Of a DNA stretch of 27,863 nt, positions 1-7,387 are shown in pieces. The notes beneath the pieces were generated by a model, which did not search any database, was not told the origin of the DNA, and saw only the letters and a program-made list of their open reading frames with translations. The stretch's first letter is position 1; every line of letters begins with the position of its first letter. This DNA is from Chloroflexota bacterium. GTDB taxonomy: Bacteria > Chloroflexota > Limnocylindria > QHBO01. The DNA lies in contig JAOUHE010000004.1 of the NCBI GenBank assembly GCA_029865285.1, positions 1 through 27,863 of the forward strand, in the 5' to 3' direction. A program made the position numbers and the translations under genes.

Positions 1-30
1 CCTCGCAGGCGGAGCGTCGGTCCACAGGCC

Positions 31-1419
31 CTAGTTGATCGTGTCCAGCCCGTCTGCGTAGGTTATGCGCCCGCTCGCAACCGTGAGCCGCACCACGCCG
101 GGCAGCTCCATTCCCAACAGCGGGGTGTTCACCGATGCCGATGCCAGGCCCGCCGCCTCGACCCGCCAGGTCGCCCGGGCATCGAACACGACGAGATCAG
201 CGGTCGATCCCGGTCGCAGCGAGCGCTCCTCACCGATGAGCCGCGCCGGCGTGGTGGCCATCGCCTCCAGGAGACGCAGCATGCCCAGGCAGCCGGCAGC
301 CACAGCGGCGAGCCCCAGCGAGAGGGCCGTCTCGAGACCGATCATCCCCGGCGCTGCGGCTGCGAACTCGACCTCCTTGCGCTCCGGCGGGTGGGGTGCG
401 TGGTCGGTGGCCATTGCGTCGATCGTCCCGTCGGCCAGGCCAGCGAGGAGGGCCAGGGCATCCGCGCGCGAGGCGAGGGGAGGATTCACCCGACAGGCCG
501 AGTCGTAGGCCCGCCTCGGGGCCACCGTGGTGCCGAACGGCTCCGCGGCCACGCCCGCCGGTTCCTCCCAGGCGAAACCACGGTCGCCGGCGACCCATGC
601 GTCAGTCAAAGCGAGGTGGTGCGGCGTGACGTCGCAGGTGACCCGCACGCCACGCGCCTTCGCGCGCCGGACCGCCTCGATCGCCGCAGCGGTCGACAGG
701 TGCGTGAAGTGGATCCATCCGCCGGTCTCCTCGGCAAGGGCAATGTCGCGCTCGACGATCGTCCGCTCCGCGCTCGGCGGCCACCCGGCAAGTCCCAGGC
801 GTGTCGCGATCGGCCCGGCCCGCATCACGGTCCCGTTGGCGAGGCCCGGGTCCTCCGCGTGTTCGATGAGCGGCAGACCAAGCGGTCCCAGGTAGGCGAG
901 CAGGCCGCGGGCGACGCGTCCCGAGGCGACCGCCTGCCCGTCGTCACTCACGCCGGCGATGCCCATCCTGGCCAGCTCGCCGATCTCGGTGGCGCGCTCG
1001 CCCTCGCGGCCGCGAGTCGCGGCAGCTACCACCCGGACGCGGCAGGCTGCGTCGCGCGCCCGCTCCAGGACCCATGCCACGCGCGCCTGCTCATCGAGCG
1101 GCGGGTCGGTGTTCGGCATGGCGCAGACCGTCGTGTAGCCGCCGTGCGCGGCGGCCCGCGTGCCGGTGGCGATCGTCTCGGCCCCCTCCATCCCCGGTTC
1201 GCGGAGGTGGGCATGCAGGTCACACAGACCCGGCGTCGCGATCAGGCCGGTTGCATCGACGCGCGACACGTCGGGTGGCAGTTCGGTGGATTCGGCGATG
1301 CGACCGTTGAGGACCGCCAGGTCGCCGATGACGTCGGTCCCCGAGGACGGATCGATGAGGCGCGCTCCGGTCAGGGCAAACGTTGCCGGCGTATCAGCGA
1401 TCGAGCCGAAACGACTCAC
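31..1419 (-). CDS. pyrC: Dihydroorotase, class I
   Basis: Dihydroorotase cyclises N-carbamoyl-aspartate to dihydroorotate, the third step of UMP synthesis in the cytosol. The 462-residue product has the usual length of the bacterial class I enzyme. It shows the signature DLHAHLREPG (metal-binding His69 and His71), an SDDG segment near residue 158 where this class supplies a metal-bridging Asp, metal-ligand His residues in the IEHAED and THLS segments, and ATDHAPHPPERK near residue 340 with the catalytic Asp. The start is GTG at 1419, which overlaps the pyrB stop as GTGA, so translation is probably coupled. It is the last pyr gene in view. Only 30 bases remain to the left edge, so further pyr genes may follow outside the window. 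Confidence 0.96.
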   Translation of the reverse strand: MSRFGSIADTPATFALTGARLIDPSSGTDVIGDLAVLNGRIAESTELPPDVSRVDATGLIATPGLCDLHAHLREPGMEGAETIATGTRAAAHGGYTTVCAMPNTDPPLDEQARVAWVLERARDAACRVRVVAAATRGREGERATEIGELARMGIAGVSDDGQAVASGRVARGLLAYLGPLGLPLIEHAEDPGLANGTVMRAGPIATRLGLAGWPPSAERTIVERDIALAEETGGWIHFTHLSTAAAIEAVRRAKARGVRVTCDVTPHHLALTDAWVAGDRGFAWEEPAGVAAEPFGTTVAPRRAYDSACRVNPPLASRADALALLAGLADGTIDAMATDHAPHPPERKEVEFAAAAPGMIGLETALSLGLAAVAAGCLGMLRLLEAMATTPARLIGEERSLRPGSTADLVVFDARATWRVEAAGLASASVNTPLLGMELPGVVRLTVASGRITYADGLDTIN

Positions 1420-2375
1420 GGCGCCAGCAGGGCGAGCGCGGCCATCCGGATCGGCACGCCATTGCTCACCTGCGTCCCGATCAAGCTGCGGGGACCGGCA
1501 GCCAGGGCGGCCGTGACCTCCACGCCCTCATTGGTGGGACCCGGATGCAGCAGTGGGGCGCCTGGCCTGGCAAGCCGCATGCGCTCCTCGGTGATGCCCC
1601 ATCGGGACGCGTACTCGCGCAGGGTCGGGACCCCACCGGCTGCCGCGCGCTCGAACTGGATGCGGAGCGTCATGACCGCATCCGCCCCCGCCATTGCGTC
1701 CTCGAGGCGATCCGCGATCTGCACGCCGGGCCAGCTCGCGAACGGGCCGACCCAGGCGGGCGGGCCGGCCAGCCGAACCGACGCACCGAGCATCGAGAGT
1801 GCATGCAGGTTCGAGCGCGCCACCCGCGAGTGCGCAATGTCGCCGACGATGGTGATCACCTTGCCCTCCAGCGTCCCGAGGGCTTCGCGCAGGGTGAGTG
1901 CATCGAGCAGCGCCTGGGTCGGGTGAGCGTGCGTTCCGTCGCCGGCGTTCACGATCCGCGCACCGATGCTGCGCGCCGCGTGATAGGGCGCCCCGCTCAT
2001 CGGGTGACGCAGAACGATGATCGTCACGCCGGTGCGCTCCAGGGTTCGCAGCGTGTCGGCCAGCGACTCGCCCTTGGTCACGCTGCTCGCCTCGATCGGT
2101 AGATCAACCACCTCCGCGCCTAGCGAGGTGGCGGCCAGCTGGAAACTCACCCTGGTACGGGTGGAGGGCTCACAGAAGGCCAGCCCGACGATCTCGTCGG
2201 CGAGCAGGCGGGGCGCCGATCGTCGACTGCGCTGCTCGCGCAACTCGACGGCGAGATCCAGGCACTGCTCGAGCTGGGCACGCGACAACTGGTCGATGTC
2301 GAGGAGGTGGCGATCGGGCCAGCGATCGGTCGACGGAGCAGCGGCGGCGGGTGCGCTGTCGGCGATGTCGAGCAT
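1416..2375 (-). CDS. pyrB: Aspartate carbamoyltransferase catalytic chain
   Basis: This enzyme joins carbamoyl phosphate and aspartate to make carbamoyl-aspartate, the committed step of pyrimidine synthesis. The 319-residue product matches the catalytic-chain family. The carbamoyl-phosphate loop STRTR is at residues 71-75, a KGES segment follows at about 101-104, and HPTQALLD starts at 151. The C-terminal HPGPTNEGVEV replaces the more common HPGPMNRGVE. No regulatory chain gene (pyrI) is adjacent, as is usual for operons of the PyrR type. ATG 2375 lies 11 bases after an AAGGAG ribosome binding site, and that site is the 3' arm of a PyrR-type hairpin, so its use should respond to uridine nucleotides. 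The 3' end overlaps pyrC by four bases. Confidence 0.96.
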   Translation of the reverse strand: MLDIADSAPAAAAPSTDRWPDRHLLDIDQLSRAQLEQCLDLAVELREQRSRRSAPRLLADEIVGLAFCEPSTRTRVSFQLAATSLGAEVVDLPIEASSVTKGESLADTLRTLERTGVTIIVLRHPMSGAPYHAARSIGARIVNAGDGTHAHPTQALLDALTLREALGTLEGKVITIVGDIAHSRVARSNLHALSMLGASVRLAGPPAWVGPFASWPGVQIADRLEDAMAGADAVMTLRIQFERAAAGGVPTLREYASRWGITEERMRLARPGAPLLHPGPTNEGVEVTAALAAGPRSLIGTQVSNGVPIRMAALALLAP

Positions 2376-2388
2376 GGCTGCGGTGACT

Positions 2389-2419
2389 CCTTGGCGGCCT
2401 CGCAGGACCGTCTTAAAGG
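2389..2419 (-). promoter_or_regulatory. PyrR-binding hairpin over the pyrB ribosome binding site
   Basis: Read on the minus strand, the core GGTCCTGCGAGGCC (2409-2396) fits the PyrR binding-loop pattern as I recall it (ARUCCNGNGAGGYU). The GG/CC upper stem with its U bulge, the CNGNGA-type loop and the following GG are all present. A lower stem pairs CCTT (2419-2416) with AAGG (2392-2389). That AAGG is part of the pyrB Shine-Dalgarno AAGGAG (2392-2387). PyrR bound with UMP would hold the stem closed and hide the ribosome binding site. No terminator with a T tract is visible, which favours translational control over attenuation. Confidence 0.82.
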
Positions 2420-2429
2420 GCTTGTCCGG

Positions 2430-2435
2430 AGTATA
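2430..2435 (-). promoter_or_regulatory. Possible -10 element for pyrBC
   Basis: TATACT on the minus strand lies just past the pyrR stop codon. A transcript starting about seven bases downstream would carry the PyrR hairpin at its very 5' end. No good -35 hexamer is seen at 17-18 bases, so pyrBC may equally be read through from pyrR. Confidence 0.35.
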
Positions 2436-2445
2436 GCGCGGCCGG

Positions 2446-2988
2446 TTACCCGCCTTCGGGCCGCGTGATCACCACCTCGTCGGCGCCGTCGGTCTCGACG
2501 AGCCGGACGTGGACTATCTCGTCGCTCGCGGTCGGGAGGTTCTTGCCGACATGGTCGGCTCGGATCGGAAGCTCGCGATGGCCGCGGTCCACGACCACCG
2601 CCAGGCGCACCGCCCGCGGTCGCCCGTGATCGGTCAATGCATCCAGCGCGGCGCGCACCGTGCGGCCGGTGTACAGCACGTCGTCAATCAGGACCACGGT
2701 TCTGTCGTCGGTTTCGGGCATCCCCTGGGTCTTGGTCACGATCGGCGCGTGGGCGATGCGGGTCAGATCGTCGCGATAGAAGGTGATGTCGAGCGCCCCG
2801 ACCGGCAGGCTCACGCCCTCGTGCTGCTCGATCAGCGCCGCCAGGCGGCGCGCCAGCGGGACTCCTCGGCTGCGCACCCCGACCAAGACCAGGCCATCGG
2901 TCCCGCCGTTGCCCTCGACGATCTCGTGGGCGATGCGGGTCAGCGCACGACGGAGCTCGTCGGCATCGAGGATCTGTCGCTCGCTCAT
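2446..2988 (-). CDS. pyrR: PyrR, pyrimidine operon regulator / uracil phosphoribosyltransferase
   Basis: PyrR is an RNA-binding protein of the type I phosphoribosyltransferase fold. It senses UMP/UTP against PRPP and binds hairpins in pyr mRNA, and it can have weak uracil phosphoribosyltransferase activity. The 180-residue product has the family length. The PRPP loop VVLIDDVLYTGRTVRAALDA is near residues 97-116, and DITFYRDDL near residue 69 is also typical of PyrR. ATG 2988 is nine bases after a TAAACT -10-like element with no Shine-Dalgarno, so the message may have almost no leader. Its probable target is the hairpin directly downstream, in front of pyrB. I see no PyrR hairpin in front of pyrR itself. 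Confidence 0.95.
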   Translation of the reverse strand: MSERQILDADELRRALTRIAHEIVEGNGGTDGLVLVGVRSRGVPLARRLAALIEQHEGVSLPVGALDITFYRDDLTRIAHAPIVTKTQGMPETDDRTVVLIDDVLYTGRTVRAALDALTDHGRPRAVRLAVVVDRGHRELPIRADHVGKNLPTASDEIVHVRLVETDGADEVVITRPEGG

Positions 2989-2997
2989 GGCTGAACG

Positions 2998-3003
2998 AGT
3001 TTA
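2998..3003 (-). promoter_or_regulatory. Candidate -10 of pyrR inside the upstream stop codon
   Basis: TAAACT on the minus strand contains the TAA stop of the anti-sigma gene and lies nine bases before the pyrR ATG. This spacing would give a message starting at or within about two bases of the start codon. No -35 match is obvious. Confidence 0.4.
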
Positions 3004-4641
3004 GCCCGAGGAGTTCAGGCGACCGATGACCGCGGGGCCATTCCATGGGGTCGGATCGGAGTCTCCGCCAAGCTGCGTTGCATCGCCGCCATCGAGCGGG
3101 ACGCGCAGCAGGCGCGAGGACGGCGGGTCGCCGATCCCCGCTGACGGGAGCCCGACGGTCACGACCACGTCGCCGCCGTCGGCGGTGAAGATGACGTCGA
3201 CGATCCAGTCCTGCTCACCGATGGAGCCCGACAGGTTGGAGAGCCGCGAATCGACTGTCAGCAGGCCGGCGCCGATGCGTCCGATGTACACGCCCTGGTC
3301 GTCAGGGTAGGTGCCCTGGCCGCCCTGTGGCGTTCCATTCCAGGCGCCTCCCCAGAATGCGACCAGGTCACTGTCGAGCCCCCAGCTGAAGCGGCCCGCT
3401 GCGAAGGCGGCGCCGCCCGGTGTCGTCAGGTCGGCGAAGAGCTGCTCGCCGAGCCACGGGGACGCCGGTCCGCTGGAACGGAAGTCGCCCGAGACGTACG
3501 GCATGCCGCCGCGGGAGAACGACCACGCCCAGCCGCCAGGCTCGAGGGCCATGGTCCCGCGCCAGAAGAGGGCGCGGTTGCCGTCGGGCGAGACGAGGGG
3601 CATGAAGACGCCGTCGATCCGCTCGAGATCGGATGGGGTGGTGGCCAGGGGTACGGCCTCGCTCCACGGCGCCTCGGCCGCGTGGCTGACCAGCAGCGTC
3701 GGGGTCTCGCCAGCGAGGAACGATGCCGCGAAGGCGTCTCCGTCCTGGGTGAGGTGGTAGTGCTCGCCGGTAGGAGCTTCGAATATCCACGCATCGGTGG
3801 TCCGCTCGTCGCGATCGTTGGCCGGGCAACCGGAGCTCGCGCCAAGGTCGTCGGCGACGAGGGTGTACGCCAGGTACGAGCCATCCGGCGACCAGGCCAG
3901 ACGATCAGTGAACGGAGCGGCGAGTGAGCAGCCGAGGTGGAGCGTCGTGCCGTCGGCTATGCGCAGCGCCCAGACCTCGTTCGCGCCGCTCTCGCCCTTC
4001 TGGGTGATGTAGGCGAGCCATTCGTTGGTGGGCGAGAAGGCGGCGGACAGGATCGGTCCGGACGGCGCCTGCGCCTCGACCGATGCGCCGTTCGCATCGT
4101 TGATGAAGTACAGGTGCGACTCGCTGAACGGCGCACCGACCAGCGACAGGTAGCCGACCTGCCCGGGCTCAAGCGCGACGTCCCCGGTCGTCGCCGGAGG
4201 CGTGGCGCTCGCTGACGGTTCCTCGCTGGGAGACAGCTCGTCAGATGCCGTCGCGGACGCAGTCGGCTGCGGTGATCCGCCCTGGCCGACGGGACCGAGC
4301 GGCAGGTTGCTGATGAGAAGAACGGCCAGTGCGGCCGCGCCGACCGTCGCAACGAACCCCCCGGCAGCCGCGAGCCCTCCGCCGCGACGCCACCACGGGC
4401 GCTGCTCGAGTCGTCCAGCCTCGATCCCGGTGCGCACCCGCGCCGCCAGGTTGCGCGGGGGCTCTACCTCCCTCATGCCAGCCACGAGGTCGCGCTCGAC
4501 CGTGAAGGCCGCCAGCGTTTCGCGGCAGGCCGCGCAGCCCGCCAGGTGGCGGTCCAGTTCGGCGCGTTCGTCGTACGTCAGATCATCGGTCAGCGAGGCG
4601 CTGATCAGCTCATCGGGATGCGGTCCGCGTCGCATGGTCAT
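3001..4641 (-). CDS. Membrane anti-sigma factor: zinc finger, one TM segment, external beta-propeller
   Basis: This is the likely partner of the ECF sigma factor encoded just upstream. From ATG 4641 it has 546 residues. An N-terminal zf-HC2-type anti-sigma domain has the zinc motif HLAGCAAC (His32, Cys36, Cys39). One membrane helix spans about residues 89-112. A Ser/Pro/Thr-rich linker follows, then about 380 residues with repeats of the type AFSPTNEWLAYI and AWSPDGSYLAYT, as in TolB/WD40-like propellers. The cytoplasmic domain should hold the sigma factor and the outside propeller should sense the signal. The start overlaps the sigma stop as ATGA (4638-4641), so the two are translationally coupled. 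A longer reading frame from 4785 only runs over the sigma gene and was not used. Confidence 0.85.
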   Translation of the reverse strand: MTMRRGPHPDELISASLTDDLTYDERAELDRHLAGCAACRETLAAFTVERDLVAGMREVEPPRNLAARVRTGIEAGRLEQRPWWRRGGGLAAAGGFVATVGAAALAVLLISNLPLGPVGQGGSPQPTASATASDELSPSEEPSASATPPATTGDVALEPGQVGYLSLVGAPFSESHLYFINDANGASVEAQAPSGPILSAAFSPTNEWLAYITQKGESGANEVWALRIADGTTLHLGCSLAAPFTDRLAWSPDGSYLAYTLVADDLGASSGCPANDRDERTTDAWIFEAPTGEHYHLTQDGDAFAASFLAGETPTLLVSHAAEAPWSEAVPLATTPSDLERIDGVFMPLVSPDGNRALFWRGTMALEPGGWAWSFSRGGMPYVSGDFRSSGPASPWLGEQLFADLTTPGGAAFAAGRFSWGLDSDLVAFWGGAWNGTPQGGQGTYPDDQGVYIGRIGAGLLTVDSRLSNLSGSIGEQDWIVDVIFTADGGDVVVTVGLPSAGIGDPPSSRLLRVPLDGGDATQLGGDSDPTPWNGPAVIGRLNSSG

Positions 4642-5168
4642 CGGGTGAGTCCCTCTGCCGCCAGGTGGCGGCGCATCTCTCCGCGGGCACGGCACAGGAG
4701 TGTGCGCACCGCGCCCTGGCTCATTCCAAGCACGTCGCCGATCTGCTGCGCGCTCATCCCTTCCATGTCGGACAGGAGCAGGCACTGCCGGTGGTTCGCC
4801 TTCAATCGGAGCAGTGCACGCTCGACGCGATCGTCGAGCACGCTCCCCACGACCTGGGCCTCGGGGCCCGGCCCGGGATCAGGGCGCTGTCCGGGTCCGG
4901 ATTCTTCGTCGCCCATCGGCACGATCCTTCGATGGCGGCGAATCTGGTCGATCGCGGTGTTGCTGGCGATCCGGTAGATCCAGGAGCGCGCCGCGGTGAG
5001 GTCGGTCAGGGTGTCGAGCTTGCGGTAGGCCTTGATGAAGGTGTCCTGCGCGACGTCCGCTGCCCGATCGGGATCGCCGACCATGCGCAGGGCGAAGCTG
5101 TAGATCGGTCCGGCAAATTCGGCATACAGGTGCTCGAAGTCGATCGATCGCCGATTCGGAAGACTCAT
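4638..5168 (-). CDS. ECF RNA polymerase sigma factor (first of two)
   Basis: A 176-residue group IV sigma factor. Region 2 runs from FEHLYAEFAGPIYSFALRMV through DVAQDTFIKAYRKL to SWIYRIASNTAIDQIR. A Pro/Gly-rich linker follows, then region 4 with CLLLSDMEGMSAQQIGDVLG and the helix-turn-helix ending in GAVRTLLCRARGEMRRHL. ATG 5168 was chosen because the protein then begins just before region 2. ATG 5207 would add 13 residues, and a much longer open frame to 5966 only shadows the gene upstream. It lies 71 bases downstream of the GalT-fold gene and overlaps its anti-sigma gene by four bases. ECF factors of this kind usually control their own operon, but I could not identify the promoter. Confidence 0.92.
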   Translation of the reverse strand: MSLPNRRSIDFEHLYAEFAGPIYSFALRMVGDPDRAADVAQDTFIKAYRKLDTLTDLTAARSWIYRIASNTAIDQIRRHRRIVPMGDEESGPGQRPDPGPGPEAQVVGSVLDDRVERALLRLKANHRQCLLLSDMEGMSAQQIGDVLGMSQGAVRTLLCRARGEMRRHLAAEGLTR

Positions 5169-5239
5169 CGCCGTGAATCGCGAGACGAGCCGCGGTGAAC
5201 ATGCCATCGCACCGGTTGACGCACCGGCACGTCCATCCG

Positions 5240-6253
5240 TTACAGGCTTTCGGCCGAGGTGCCGCTCTGCAGATGCCGCCGCAGCACCTCCGCGGCGTAT
5301 TCGGGTGCGGCCGGATTGACGGCCAGGGCGGTCGCCCGCTCGAGCCCGGCGATCACCCGCAGGCGCGGATGCAGTTCCAGGTGCCAGTGGAACGTCTGGT
5401 CGAGCCGCTCGCCGACCGGGGCGGTGTGCAGGAACAGGTTGTACGGCGGGTCTCCCAGCGCATCGAGCGCCCGCAGCGTGCGTTGCAGCGTTGCGGTGGT
5501 CGCCGCGATGTCGTCGTCGTCGAGTGCGGTGAAGTCGGCGGCATGGGCCCGCGGCACGATCATCAGCTCGAAGGGCGAGCGGCTGGCGGCCGGAGCGAAG
5601 ACGACGAAGCGCTCCTCGGCGAGTACGAGGCGCTCGCCCGACTCCTCCTCGGCGTGGGCCAGGCTGCACCAGACGCAGTTGCGGCTCTTGATGACGTGGC
5701 GCGCCCCGCCGCCGATCTCCTCGGCGACCCAGTGCGGGACCTGCGGCAGTGCGTACAGCTCCAGGTTCAGGTGGCTGCTGCGCGAGCCTGCCTGCATCCC
5801 GTAGCTCTGCACGGCCTGGAGGTAGCGAGGCTCGTCGGCGGGGCGCTCCTCGTCGGCAAGGGCGCGCATGGCGTCGCGCAGGGCACGCAGCAGGTTCACC
5901 GCCAGCCGCGGCGGAGCGTCGGCCAGGCGTTCGTGGTGGCCGCGCGGCGCCACCAGGATCTCCCACGACCCGCTCGCGGCCGCAGCCTGCGAAAGCGACA
6001 GCTGTCCCGTGCGCTCTCGCCCGGTGTCGATCCGATGAAAGGCGTCCTTGCGCAGCGTCACTCGGCGGACCGTGGTCTCCTCGGTTGCCTCCGCTCCCGC
6101 GTCTCCCTCGGGCGCCGGGTCATCGTCGCAGTGACGGCAATGGGTGCCCTCGATGGGGGTCGCCTGAACGGCGAAAGAGGCGTGTTCGAAGTTCCGATCG
6201 GTCACCACCGCTGACCACCACCCGGTGACCGGGTCGCGCCGCAGCTCGAACAC
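5240..6253 (-). CDS. GalT-fold nucleotidylyltransferase-like protein lacking the nucleophilic histidine
   Basis: The product resembles galactose-1-phosphate uridylyltransferase over its whole 337 residues. It begins FELRRDPVTGWW as GalT does, has two CxxC pairs (Cys39/Cys42, Cys193/Cys196), the stretch LYALPQVP, and NLFLHTAP followed by FHWHLELHPRL near residue 290. Where GalT enzymes carry HPHSQ with the nucleophile as second His, this protein reads HLNLE (His161, Asn163). Normal uridylyl transfer therefore looks unlikely. It may be a phosphorylase, another nucleotide-binding enzyme or a binding protein. GTG 6253 was chosen because it overlaps the upstream stop as TAGTG, has GGGAG eleven bases ahead and gives the family N terminus. 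ATG 6298 is an alternative. Confidence 0.8.
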   Translation of the reverse strand: MFELRRDPVTGWWSAVVTDRNFEHASFAVQATPIEGTHCRHCDDDPAPEGDAGAEATEETTVRRVTLRKDAFHRIDTGRERTGQLSLSQAAAASGSWEILVAPRGHHERLADAPPRLAVNLLRALRDAMRALADEERPADEPRYLQAVQSYGMQAGSRSSHLNLELYALPQVPHWVAEEIGGGARHVIKSRNCVWCSLAHAEEESGERLVLAEERFVVFAPAASRSPFELMIVPRAHAADFTALDDDDIAATTATLQRTLRALDALGDPPYNLFLHTAPVGERLDQTFHWHLELHPRLRVIAGLERATALAVNPAAPEYAAEVLRRHLQSGTSAESL

Positions 6254-6861
6254 TAGGTCCCGATCTCCCAGGTCTTCGCCCGGGCCAGCGCCTCCCACTC
6301 GCCGCGCAGCAGTGCCATCCGGATCACGTCGTGGAACTGCCCGTCGGCGAAGTGGGCGCGTCGCAAGACCCCCTCGGTGACGAAGCCGGCCTTTTCGTAG
6401 GAGCGCTGTGCTCGTCGGTTGGGCACGAAGACGTCGAGCTCGATCCGCTCCAGGCGCAGCTGCCCGAAGCCGAAGTCACACATCGCCTGGAGCGCCTCGG
6501 TGCCGTAGCCGCGGTTCCACTCGGCCTTCTCGCCGATGCTGATGCCCCAGCTGGCGTTGCCGTTCTCCAGGTCGAGGTGATGGAAGCCGGTCGTGCCGAT
6601 CGCGCGCCCATCGGCGACGAGGCAGATGACGAAGAGGTATCCCTCCTTGCCCTGGCGCTCGAGCATGCCGGTGAACCACTGCTCCTCCATCGCCAGGCTG
6701 AACGGCGCGCGCATGGCCAGGTATCGCGTCGTCTCGGCGTCAGAGAACCAGCGGACGAAGGCGGGCAGGTCCTCGCGCTCTGCGGGGCGCAGGTAGACCC
6801 GCTCGGCGCGGAGGACGGGCATCGGCGGCGGGGTGGGAACGGACGATTCGGCGGTCGGCAT
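6253..6861 (-). CDS. GNAT acetyltransferase, RimJ/RimL type
   Basis: A 202-residue N-acetyltransferase of the RimJ/RimL branch, whose members acetylate protein N termini, antibiotics, polyamines or other amines. The N-terminal signature VYLRPAEREDLPAFVRWFSD is followed by GTTGFHHLDLENGNASWGISIG, the acetyl-CoA motif EWNRGYGTEAL near residue 120, and NRRAQRSYEKAGFVTEG, all typical. The substrate cannot be told from sequence. ATG 6861 was chosen because GGTGG lies five bases ahead and the family domain begins soon after. ATG 6903 is possible but would add a non-conserved tail. The gene is divergent from the OsmC gene and its stop touches the GTG start of the GalT-like gene, so the two are probably one transcript. 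Confidence 0.85.
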   Translation of the reverse strand: MPTAESSVPTPPPMPVLRAERVYLRPAEREDLPAFVRWFSDAETTRYLAMRAPFSLAMEEQWFTGMLERQGKEGYLFVICLVADGRAIGTTGFHHLDLENGNASWGISIGEKAEWNRGYGTEALQAMCDFGFGQLRLERIELDVFVPNRRAQRSYEKAGFVTEGVLRRAHFADGQFHDVIRMALLRGEWEALARAKTWEIGT

Positions 6862-6877
6862 CGGTCCACCGTTGCGG

Positions 6878-6883
6878 TAGGCT
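6878..6883 (+). promoter_or_regulatory. Candidate -10 for the OsmC gene
   Basis: TAGGCT lies 34 bases before the osmC-like ATG, leaving room for the strong ribosome binding site AAGGAG at 6902-6907. No convincing -35 is visible. Confidence 0.35.
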
Positions 6884-6895
6884 GAACTCCCCGCA

Positions 6896-6901
6896 GGATA
6901 C
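6896..6901 (-). promoter_or_regulatory. Candidate -10 for the GNAT gene
   Basis: TATCCT on the minus strand within the 56-base divergent gap. A start seven bases on would give a leader of about 28 bases that includes the GGTGG ribosome binding site. The -35 is not clear. Confidence 0.35.
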
Positions 6902-6917
6902 AAGGAGACACCGTCAC

Positions 6918-7367
6918 ATGGCTGCCGTCCGCACCGCCACCGTCACCTGGTCCGGCGACCTCATGTCCGGGGCCGGATCCGTCAGCGCCGGGTCGTCCGA
7001 TACCTTCACCGACCTGCCGGTCAGCTGGGCGTCCCGCACCGAGGATGCCGAAGGCCGCACGTCTCCCGAGGAACTGCTCGCCGCAGCGCACGCCAGCTGC
7101 TACGCCATGGCCTTCTCGGCCGACCTCGGCAGGGCCGGCACGCCGCCGGAGCACCTCCACGTCTCGGCCGAGGTCACCTTCGAGAAGCTCGACACCGGCT
7201 GGACCGTGGTCTCCTCGGTACTCACCGTCATCGGGCACGTCCCCGGCTGCACCGAGGAGGCCTTCAAGCGCATCGCCGAGGATGCCAAGGACGGCTGCCC
7301 GATTTCACGTGCCCTCGCCGGAAACGTGGCCCTCTCCGTGCAGGCAACCCTCGAAACGCATGCCTGA
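6918..7367 (+). CDS. OsmC-type thiol peroxidase
   Basis: OsmC proteins reduce organic hydroperoxides with a pair of active cysteines. The 149-residue product has the family length. The peroxidatic Cys lies in AAHASCYAMAFSADL and the second Cys in DAKDGCPISRALAG. TSPEELLAAAHASC is the classical OsmC stretch, and it favours the OsmC branch over Ohr. ATG 6918 follows AAGGAG by ten bases. It is probably cytoplasmic and useful in oxidative or osmotic stress. The gene is monocistronic: its stop is 20 bases from the end of convergent pckA, with no clear terminator between them. Confidence 0.93.
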   Translation: MAAVRTATVTWSGDLMSGAGSVSAGSSDTFTDLPVSWASRTEDAEGRTSPEELLAAAHASCYAMAFSADLGRAGTPPEHLHVSAEVTFEKLDTGWTVVSSVLTVIGHVPGCTEEAFKRIAEDAKDGCPISRALAGNVALSVQATLETHA

Positions 7368-7387
7368 AGCGGAGGCGACCGCGGCCC

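Noticed and set aside
391..1926. Long plus-strand open frame of 511 codons opposite pyrC and pyrB
   Set aside because: It is antisense to two clear pyr genes, has no recognisable domain and arises from the high GC third positions of the true genes.
5208..5966. N-terminal extension of the first sigma factor by about 250 residues
   Set aside because: The extension is out of frame over the GalT-like gene and is Arg/Gly/Pro-rich. The family-length start is at 5168.
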